Source: Opitutus sp. GAS368
Lineage (GTDB): Bacteria; Verrucomicrobiota; Verrucomicrobiia; Opitutales; Opitutaceae
Assembly (NCBI GenBank): GCA_945862035.1
Contig: CAMAXB010000021.1
Coordinates: 1-19,057 of the forward strand
Direction: 5' to 3'
Length of the DNA stretch: 19,057 bases
The position numbers and the translations under genes were made by a program. The notes beneath the pieces were generated by a model. That model made no database searches, was not told where the DNA came from, and was given only the letters and a program-made list of their open reading frames with translations. Positions 1-6,081 of the stretch are shown one piece after another (the stretch's first letter is position 1; each line of letters opens with the position of its first letter).

Positions 1-717
1 GAGTCAATCGGCCATGCCACCGAGCTGGATCGCGTGCTCGGTTACGAGGCTAATTTTGCCGGCACGTCGTTTGCCACCCTCGACAAGTGGGAGTCTAAAA
101 AGTTCCAGTACGGCAGCCCGATCGTGAACGTGATGGCGGACAAAGAGGAGCCGGGTTCGCTCGGCGCCGTCGGCTATGATGACGAGGGCGTCCCCACTAA
201 ATCGTGGCCCATCATCAAGAATGGCATCTTGGTCGATTACCAGAAGACGCGCGACCAGGCCCACATCCTTGGACAGCCCGAGGGTGATGGGTGCAGCTAT
301 GCGCAGAGCTGGGCCGACGTGCAGTTTCAACGGATGCCGAATATCTCACTGCAGCCCGGCACTGCGCCGCTCACGCCGGAGCAGATGATCAAGGGTGTGG
401 AGAAGGGCATCTTGATCATCGGCGATGGCTCCTTCTCGATCGATCAGCAGCGCTACAACTTCCAGTTCGGTGGCCAGCTGTTCTACGAGATCAAGGACGG
501 CGCCATCGTCGGCATGCTCCGCGACGTTGCCTACCAGTCCAACACCCAGGAATTCTGGAACTCATGCACCGCGATCTGCGATCGCAGCGACTACGCGCTC
601 GGCGGCGCGTTCAACGACGGCAAGGGCCAGCCAAGCCAGTCCAATGCCGTCTCGCACGGCAGCGCGACGGCGCGCTTCAACAAGGTCAATGTCATCAACA
701 CCGCCCGCCGGATTTGA
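1..717 (+). CDS. tldD: TldD-like metalloprotease subunit, C-terminal part (5' end outside window)
   Basis: This is the C-terminal 238 residues of a TldD/PmbA (U62) family protein, open to the window edge. The first in-window residues, ESIGHATELDRVLGYEA, match the conserved TldD zinc-protease stretch HExxxH followed by E-x-D-R; the first His lies just outside the window. The family works as a TldD-TldE heterodimer that degrades or trims unfolded peptides, for example in microcin B17 maturation. The C-terminus holds the family signature at about residues 204-217 (FNDGKGQP, then AVSHG). Where E. coli TldD has its third zinc ligand, a Cys in a CGK motif, this protein has Asp (616-618). Whether zinc binding survives cannot be judged from sequence. 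The partner gene begins 34 bases downstream. An internal GTG at 34 is not the start, because homology runs through it. Family assignment is firm; the gene symbol is by family, not proven orthology. Confidence 0.88.
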   Translation, partial: ESIGHATELDRVLGYEANFAGTSFATLDKWESKKFQYGSPIVNVMADKEEPGSLGAVGYDDEGVPTKSWPIIKNGILVDYQKTRDQAHILGQPEGDGCSYAQSWADVQFQRMPNISLQPGTAPLTPEQMIKGVEKGILIIGDGSFSIDQQRYNFQFGGQLFYEIKDGAIVGMLRDVAYQSNTQEFWNSCTAICDRSDYALGGAFNDGKGQPSQSNAVSHGSATARFNKVNVINTARRI

Positions 718-751
718 ACGCCGCGCCACCTCACCTTTAACTTCACCCATC

Positions 752-2074
752 ATGGCACTGCTCAGCGAATCCGAAGCCCACGCACTCCTCCAAAAGGTTC
801 TGGCCTCGTCCCGCGCCGACGAATGCGAAGTCAGCCTGACCGGCGGTCGCAGCGGCAACGTGCGCTTTGCGCGCAACACCGTCTCGACCAGTGGGGCGTC
901 CGATACGATCCGCCTCCAGGTTCAGTCGTCTTTCGGCCGCAGAACCGGCACGGCAACGATCAATGAACTGGACGACGACTCGCTGGGGAAGGTCGTCCGT
1001 CGTTCCGAGGAACTTGCGCGCTTCGCCCCCGAAAACCCGGAGTACCAGCCCTTCCTCGGCCCTCAGACCTACGCCGCGCCCGCTTCGTGGTTCGATTCGA
1101 CCGCTCATCTCTCGCCGGACGACCGGGCGCGGGCCACCGCGGCCAGCATCGAGGGATGCAAGGCGGCCGGCCTGACCGGAGCCGGCTACCTTGAGGACAA
1201 CGCCACCTTCAGCGCGATCGCCAACAGCCGCGGTCTCCGCGGTTACCAGCGCGAGACCGGCATTGAGTTCTCGGTCACGACCCGCACCAACGACGGAATG
1301 GGCTCGGGCTTTGGCCAGGCTGATTTCAATGACACGAAGTTCCTCAACACCGGGCTAATCACCGAGACCGCCGCCCGCAAGGCGGCCCTTTCCCGCGATG
1401 CCAAGGCGATTGAGCCCGGCAAGTACACCGTGATCCTCGAACCGCTGGCGGCGAGCAATCTCTCGCGTCTGATGATCGGAGCGATGGATGCCCGCCAGAC
1501 CGACGAGGGGCGGACCTTCCTGAGCAAGGCGGGCGGCGCGAGCCGCTTCGGCGAGAAGATCGTCGATGAACGCGTGCAAATCTACAGCGATCCACTCAAC
1601 TCCGAGCTCCCCGGTTCAAAGTGGGCCGGCGACGGGTGTCCGCGCAATCGGGTAGACTGGATCAAGGACGGCGTGGTCACGAACCTCGCCTATACCCGCT
1701 ACTGGGCCCAGCAGCAGGGCAAACCGGAAGCGCCACCGCCCCCCGGACCGCGCATCATCATCGGCGGCGGCACCGCCAGTCTCGACGAGCTCATCAAGAG
1801 CGTGCAACGGGGTATTCTCGTCACGCGCTTCTGGTACATCCGGGCAGTGGATCCGCAAACCCTGCTCTACACCGGCCTGACCCGCGACGGAACTTTCTAC
1901 GTCGAGAACGGGCAGATCAAGCATGCGGTAAAGAATTTCCGATTCAATGAAAGCCCGGTGATCATGCTCAACAACCTCGAGGCGCTCGGCCAACCCCAGC
2001 GGACCGAGGGAGGACTGGTGCCACCGATGGTTGTGCGGGACTTCACCTTCTCGAGCCTGTCCGATGCAGTCTGA
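752..2074 (+). CDS. tldE: TldE/PmbA-like non-catalytic partner of the TldD protease
   Basis: Encodes 440 residues, close to the usual ~450 of PmbA/TldE. The protein starts MALLSESEAHALLQKVL and has the typical N-terminal alpha/beta half with RFARN (gnvRFArN), then the C-terminal half with GKYTVILEP and a final segment ending VVRDFTFSS. In the region where TldD carries HExxxH this protein reads IGAMDARQTDEG, so it lacks the zinc site, as expected for the TldE subunit. It would pair with the upstream TldD to form the proteolytic cage. The reading frame is open far upstream of the ATG at 752 (back to about 425), but that part is an out-of-frame shadow of tldD, and homology begins at this ATG. 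No clear Shine-Dalgarno site precedes it. It is probably co-transcribed with tldD (34-base gap) and with the DUF4159 gene (21-base gap). Confidence 0.87.
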   Translation: MALLSESEAHALLQKVLASSRADECEVSLTGGRSGNVRFARNTVSTSGASDTIRLQVQSSFGRRTGTATINELDDDSLGKVVRRSEELARFAPENPEYQPFLGPQTYAAPASWFDSTAHLSPDDRARATAASIEGCKAAGLTGAGYLEDNATFSAIANSRGLRGYQRETGIEFSVTTRTNDGMGSGFGQADFNDTKFLNTGLITETAARKAALSRDAKAIEPGKYTVILEPLAASNLSRLMIGAMDARQTDEGRTFLSKAGGASRFGEKIVDERVQIYSDPLNSELPGSKWAGDGCPRNRVDWIKDGVVTNLAYTRYWAQQQGKPEAPPPPGPRIIIGGGTASLDELIKSVQRGILVTRFWYIRAVDPQTLLYTGLTRDGTFYVENGQIKHAVKNFRFNESPVIMLNNLEALGQPQRTEGGLVPPMVVRDFTFSSLSDAV

Positions 2075-2095
2075 TCGCCTCCTGGGCCTCGCGGC

Positions 2096-2722
2096 ATGAA
2101 TCAGTCCGGTTTCGTCTTCACGCGCCTGCAGTACGAGTCAGGCGATTGGGACGTCGTTGACCCGCGCATGCCGTCCAACCTGCTCGACTCGCTCGTCGCC
2201 TACACAACGGTGCCAATCGATCAGCGCGAGGCGGTCGCCTCGCTGGGCGGCCCGGCGGTGTTTGACGCCTCGTTCTGCTACCTGAGCGGGCACAAGCTGG
2301 TGCAGTTCACCGAGCGCGAACGCGCGAATTTCGAGGCCTACGTGCAGCGGGGCGGCTTTGTCTTTGTTGACGACTGCAACCACGACATCGACGGCCTGTT
2401 TGCGCGGTCTTTTGAAGCCCAGATGAGCGACATCTTTGGCCCCGCGGCCCTGCGGAAGATCCCCAACAAGCACCCGATCTACCATAGTTTCTTCAGCTTC
2501 GAAGACGGTCCGCCCACCACGTCCTTCGAGCTGAATGGCTGGGGTGACGATCTGGTCCATGACTACCTCAAGGCGATCGAGATCGATGGGCGCATCGCCG
2601 TGCTCTACAGCAACAAGGACTACGGTTGCGAGTGGGACTATGATTTTCGCAACAAACGATTCCTCGCCGAGGACAACACCAAGTTCGGGGTGAATATCGT
2701 CCTCTACGCCCTTGGGGCGTAG
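2096..2722 (+). CDS. DUF4159 family protein
   Basis: A 208-residue protein matching the DUF4159 pattern: an N-terminal FTRLQYESGDWDVVDP stretch, FCYLSGHK near residue 63, a strand plus acid motif GGFVFVDDCNHD near residue 87, then HPIYHSFF and a late YSNKDYGCEW. DUF4159 domains are thought to adopt a flavodoxin or amidotransferase-like fold and are commonly encoded beside MoxR/DUF58/BatA genes in Planctomycetes and Verrucomicrobia; the function is unknown. I see no signal peptide or membrane helix, so this copy looks cytoplasmic, unlike many DUF4159 proteins that are exported. It follows tldE by 21 bases and precedes the moxR-type gene by 134 bases, so it links the protease pair to the Bat-like cluster. 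No nucleophile Cys of an active amidotransferase is evident; the two Cys in NKDYGCEW and FCYL lie outside a GxCxG elbow. Confidence 0.82.
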   Translation: MNQSGFVFTRLQYESGDWDVVDPRMPSNLLDSLVAYTTVPIDQREAVASLGGPAVFDASFCYLSGHKLVQFTERERANFEAYVQRGGFVFVDDCNHDIDGLFARSFEAQMSDIFGPAALRKIPNKHPIYHSFFSFEDGPPTTSFELNGWGDDLVHDYLKAIEIDGRIAVLYSNKDYGCEWDYDFRNKRFLAEDNTKFGVNIVLYALGA

Positions 2723-2820
2723 AAAATCCGAATGACGAAACTCGAATGACGAACACCGAGCATACTGCACGCTTGCGGGACTTACGTCGGCTTTCGGAAT
2801 TTGTCATTTGGTCTTAATTC
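2723..2820. repeat. Intergenic short repeat with inverted ends ('cgaatgacgaa' family)
   Basis: The gap between the DUF4159 and MoxR genes contains the 11-mer cgaatgacgaa twice in direct orientation (2729-2739 and 2743-2753, 14-base period). A diverged inverted copy lies at about 2792-2810, reading ccaaatgacaaattccgaaa on the minus strand. The two ends could pair as an imperfect hairpin around a ~40-base centre. From memory, runs of this kind (read on the opposite strand as repeated F-V-I-R-x-S-S) are scattered between genes in many Verrucomicrobia and Planctomycetes; I cannot check the copy number here. The element sits directly after the stop of the DUF4159 gene and could act as an mRNA end or processing site. 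Confidence 0.55.
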
Positions 2821-2856
2821 TCACGTTTCTCCCCACCTCCTTTTTCACTCCAGCCG

Positions 2857-3867
2857 ATGACCGCGCCAACGCCTCCTGACGAAGCCGAAATCCATGCGCT
2901 CCTGGCCAAGGTCCCGCGCTTGCGCGCGGAGATCTCCAAGGTGGTGATTGGGCAGCAGGCGGTGGTTGACGAGCTCCTCACGGCGTTTGTGGCCGGCGGG
3001 CACTGCCTGCTCGAGGGCTTGCCGGGACTGGGAAAGACCTTGCTCATCCGGACCCTCGCCGAGGCGGTTGAACTCAGCTTTCACCGCATTCAGTTCACAC
3101 CCGACTTGATGCCGTCTGATATCATCGGCACCGAGGTTCTGGAAGAGGACCAAGCGACCGGCAAACGCTTCTTCCGGTTCAACCGCGGGCCGATTTTCGG
3201 ACAACTCATCCTCGCGGATGAGATCAATCGCACGCCGCCGAAGACGCAGGCCGCCTTGCTTGAGGCCATGCAGGAACAGGCGGTGACCTACGGCGGCCGC
3301 ACCTACCCGCTGGAAAAACCGTTCTTTGTCCTCGCGACGCAGAATCCCATCGAGCAAGCCGGTACGTACCCACTGCCGGAGGCGCAGCTGGATCGCTTCC
3401 TCCTATTCCTGAAGATCACCTACCCGAGCGAGGCCGAGGAGTTGTCCATGTTGGCGCGGACCACGGGCGTGGCGGCCCCGCAGGTGACGCCGGTGATGAC
3501 GGCGGACGAGATCGGGCAGCTCCAGCACCTCGCGCGCAGCGTGGCCATCAGCGAGGGATTGCTGGCGTACCTCAATCAACTGGTGCGATCCACCCGCGAT
3601 CGCGCTCAGCCAGCGGTCGCGCGCTGGGTTCGCTTTGGCGCGGGTCCGCGGGCGGGTCAGTCGCTGGTCCTCGCCGCTAAGGCGCGGGCGCTTTTGGCGG
3701 GTCGCTTCGCCGTCACGCTTGATGACATTCGTGCGCTCGCGGCGCCGGTGCTGCGGCATCGCATTCTGCTGAATTTCGAAGCGGAAGGTGAGGCGGTGAC
3801 CACGGATCAGGTGACGGCGGAGCTAATCGCCGCGTTGCCGATCCCATCCAGTCCGCTGGTCGGCTGA
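2857..3867 (+). CDS. MoxR-family AAA+ ATPase
   Basis: A 336-residue AAA+ ATPase of the MoxR family, near the usual length. Visible motifs are Walker A GLPGLGKT (residues 54-61), Walker B LILADEINR (117-125), sensor 1 ATQNP (160-164), the arginine-finger segment EAQLDRF (R180) and the sensor 2 region GAGPRAGQ (R264), followed by the C-terminal lid helices. All catalytic positions look intact. MoxR ATPases act as chaperones that remodel or insert metal cofactors into protein complexes, usually with vWA-domain partners encoded next to them. Here the partner genes follow at once: the DUF58 gene starts 4 bases after this stop. The ATG at 2857 has no obvious Shine-Dalgarno site, and the region before it is pyrimidine-rich. 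This gene is probably the first of the five-gene operon 2857-10105, although read-through from the tldDE-DUF4159 genes is possible. Confidence 0.93.
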   Translation: MTAPTPPDEAEIHALLAKVPRLRAEISKVVIGQQAVVDELLTAFVAGGHCLLEGLPGLGKTLLIRTLAEAVELSFHRIQFTPDLMPSDIIGTEVLEEDQATGKRFFRFNRGPIFGQLILADEINRTPPKTQAALLEAMQEQAVTYGGRTYPLEKPFFVLATQNPIEQAGTYPLPEAQLDRFLLFLKITYPSEAEELSMLARTTGVAAPQVTPVMTADEIGQLQHLARSVAISEGLLAYLNQLVRSTRDRAQPAVARWVRFGAGPRAGQSLVLAAKARALLAGRFAVTLDDIRALAAPVLRHRILLNFEAEGEAVTTDQVTAELIAALPIPSSPLVG

Positions 3868-3871
3868 AGCG

Positions 3872-4807
3872 ATGACGGCAGCGGCAGATCGCTCGGCCAC
3901 GGATCCCCGGCTTCTCGCCGCCGTGCAGGGATTGGAGCTCGGGGCGCGTCGCCTCGTGGCGGGCGTGGTGCCGGGCCTGCATGCGAGCCGGCAGCCGGGC
4001 CAGACCCGGGAGTTCAGCCAGTACCGGGCCTATCAGCCGGGGGATGAACCCCGTCAGATCGACTGGAAGCTTTTTGCGCGGTCGGACCGCTACTTTCTGC
4101 GCGAAGGGGAAGTCGCGCTGCGCTTGCGGCTGCACCTGGTGGTCGATGCAACGACGTCGATGCAGCACACGGGGGGCGTTCCCGGCGCCCCCCGCAAATT
4201 CGACGTCGCTCGAAATTTGGCCGCGGCGCTCGCCTTGCTGGCGGGCAGTCAGGGCGATGGCGTGGAACTTCACCTTGTAAGCAATGGGCGGGTCTCCTCC
4301 TTCGTGCCCGGCCGCCGGGGGCAACCGTTTTCCCGCGTGGTGCGCGCTCTGACGGCCGCGGAACCCTCCGGCCGCTGGCTGGAGTCGCCGGGCCCCTTGA
4401 CGGCAGCCCTTCGGCGAGGGGTAGAGGGAGCCGGGGGCGCGGCGAGTGCCACCGTCGATCTGACCGTGGTGCTGACCGATGGCTTTGAAGCGGGCGGTGA
4501 GATTCGGGCGGCGCTGGCTCCGCTGCGATCGCTTCGGCATGAGGTGATCTTCTGCCACATTCTCACCCGAGACGAACTGGATTTTCCCTATCGCGGGCCC
4601 GCGCGGTTCGAGGATTGGGAAACCGGGCAGGTGATCGAAGCCGATGGGGACCTCGTGCGGGTCGCCTACCTCACGGGCCTGGAACGGGAGCGGGAGGCCT
4701 GGAAACGGGCCTGGAGCGGAGCTCGTTTTGATTATCTCAGGATCATTACCGACGAACCGATCGACCGGGTCCTGCGGCTTTACCTCAAGCGACGGAGCCA
4801 AGCCTAG
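3872..4807 (+). CDS. DUF58 domain protein (vWA-like partner of MoxR)
   Basis: A 311-residue DUF58 protein. The family signature spans residues 43-80: GQTREFSQYRAYQPGDEPRQ, then IDWKLFARSDRYFLREGE. A von Willebrand A-like segment starts at about residue 86 with LHLVVDATTSMQ. Its metal-site motif is D-A-T-T-S, that is D-x-T-x-S instead of the textbook D-x-S-x-S, a conservative change that may still bind Mg2+. A second vWA-like strand (TVDLTVVLTDGFEAGG) follows near residue 199. No membrane helix is visible, so this is the cytoplasmic form, suited to couple the MoxR ATPase to the membrane proteins encoded next. Gene spacing is 4 bases after moxR and 2 bases before the next ATG. Its biochemical activity is unknown; the partnership with MoxR is inferred from conserved gene order in the family. 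Confidence 0.91.
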   Translation: MTAAADRSATDPRLLAAVQGLELGARRLVAGVVPGLHASRQPGQTREFSQYRAYQPGDEPRQIDWKLFARSDRYFLREGEVALRLRLHLVVDATTSMQHTGGVPGAPRKFDVARNLAAALALLAGSQGDGVELHLVSNGRVSSFVPGRRGQPFSRVVRALTAAEPSGRWLESPGPLTAALRRGVEGAGGAASATVDLTVVLTDGFEAGGEIRAALAPLRSLRHEVIFCHILTRDELDFPYRGPARFEDWETGQVIEADGDLVRVAYLTGLEREREAWKRAWSGARFDYLRIITDEPIDRVLRLYLKRRSQA

Positions 4808-4809
4808 TC

Positions 4810-6081
4810 ATGCTCGCGCTCGCCAACCCCATGGCCCTGATCGCCCTCGCGGCGCTGGCGGTCCCGCTCGTTCTGCATCTGATTCGTCGGCCGGTCCCCA
4901 GCGTGCGTCTGGGCAGCCTGAAATTCCTGACGGAAAGCCAGCGCCGACTCCGCTCGGTTCGATGGCGTGATCTGCTGCTGCTCCTGCTGCGCTGTGGAGT
5001 GCTCGCGATTCTGGCTCTGCTGCTGGCCGGACCTCGCTGGGTGCCCCGCGGTGACGAGCCCGCGCGGTGGGTGGTGCTCCTTCCGGGCGGGAAGCTGGGT
5101 CCCGATGGCCTGCGCCGGGTCGCAGAACTCGTGGCAGGCGGTCATGATCTCCACTATCTGGCGCCCGGTTTTCCCCAGGAGGAGCCGGCCCCGACCGATG
5201 GCGCCCTCGACGCGTGGTCGCTCATGCGCGAGGGGGACTTCCGCCTGCCCGCGGGTTCCCACTGGATCGTCGTGGGTCCTGCGCACGCGGATGACTTCAA
5301 GGGAGATCGCCCGGTGCTCCGCCGGCTGCGCGTGACGTGGGAAGCGACGGGCGCGGCAAGTCAAACCGCCTCGATTCATCCGGCGGAGTTGCCGCCAGCG
5401 GAGCCGGTGCGGGTCGCGATCCTCGCCGCAGCCGACCGCCAAGAGGAGGGCCGGCGCGTGCGGGCCGCGCTGCGGGCTCTCGCCTTACTGGGGCACCCCT
5501 TGGTCGAAGTGTCCGAGAACCCGGATTGGATTTTTCAACTTGGTGCGGTCGCGCTTCCCGCGGCGTGGCGGCAGCGAGTGCAGCAGGGGGCGACCTTGGT
5601 AACGGATGCACCCCAAGAGGTGACGCTGCCGGAGGCGCGGACCTTCGAGGTGTTGGGTCAGACGCACCTGTTGACCCGCCGCGCGGACCTAACCGCTCAG
5701 GAAGCGCCCGAGGTCGTGGTGATTGCGGATAGCGCGGGCGATCCGGTGGCCGCGCTCAGTCGAATCGGGCAGGGTTGGCATTGGCGCTTTGCGCTCCGCT
5801 TTCATCCCGCTTCCGCCTCGTGGGTCGATGAGTCCGGTTTTCCGGCCTGGTGGCAGGATCAGATGCTCGCAAACCGCCGTTTCGCGGAGGTCCAGTCCGT
5901 GATCGATCCCACCCAGATTGAGCCCCGCACCGAGATCGGTCCCTCCGCGCCGCCTCCCTTGCCGCGAGGAGAGTTCACGGATCTGCGGTTTCCCTTTTGG
6001 TTACTGGCGCTGTTCCTACTGGGAATGGAGCGCTGGCTGGTGCGAGCAGGGCCTCGTGGTTTCCGGGAGGGATCGGCGTGA
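4810..6081 (+). CDS. BatA N-terminal-domain membrane protein
   Basis: A 423-residue membrane protein. The first ~78 residues are a BatA/aerotolerance N-terminal domain (PF07584-like): helix 1 at about 8-25, then the family motif VPSVRLGSLKFL, then helix 2 at about 55-74. A last helix lies near 394-407 (FPFWLLALFLLGMERW). The middle ~310 residues should be periplasmic. A vWA domain would be expected after helix 2, but the strand there reads RWVVLLPGGKLG, with no D-x-S-x-S metal motif, so the vWA fold is absent or degenerate. A second alpha/beta segment begins near residue 200 (VRVAILAAADRQ) and resembles the amidotransferase-like domains of related operons. It lies between the DUF58 gene (2-base gap) and the next gene, whose GTG overlaps this stop. 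Likely a membrane anchor or scaffold of a MoxR complex; function unproven. Confidence 0.82.
   Translation: MLALANPMALIALAALAVPLVLHLIRRPVPSVRLGSLKFLTESQRRLRSVRWRDLLLLLLRCGVLAILALLLAGPRWVPRGDEPARWVVLLPGGKLGPDGLRRVAELVAGGHDLHYLAPGFPQEEPAPTDGALDAWSLMREGDFRLPAGSHWIVVGPAHADDFKGDRPVLRRLRVTWEATGAASQTASIHPAELPPAEPVRVAILAAADRQEEGRRVRAALRALALLGHPLVEVSENPDWIFQLGAVALPAAWRQRVQQGATLVTDAPQEVTLPEARTFEVLGQTHLLTRRADLTAQEAPEVVVIADSAGDPVAALSRIGQGWHWRFALRFHPASASWVDESGFPAWWQDQMLANRRFAEVQSVIDPTQIEPRTEIGPSAPPPLPRGEFTDLRFPFWLLALFLLGMERWLVRAGPRGFREGSA
6068..6080 (+). promoter_or_regulatory. Ribosome binding site and coupled GTG start (GTGA overlap)
   Basis: A GGGAGG stretch lies about 8 bases before GTG 6078, whose last two bases are shared with the TGA stop of the BatA-like gene. 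This fixes the start of the DUF4175-like gene and indicates re-initiation by the ribosome finishing the previous gene. Confidence 0.8.

Noticed and set aside
425..751. Upstream extension of the tldE frame inside tldD
   Set aside because: The extra residues are Ser/Thr/Arg-rich out-of-frame translation of tldD; family similarity starts at ATG 752.
3713..4801. A 362-codon minus-strand open frame opposite the DUF58 gene
   Set aside because: The plus strand holds an unmistakable DUF58 motif; the antisense translation is Pro/Arg-rich shadow.
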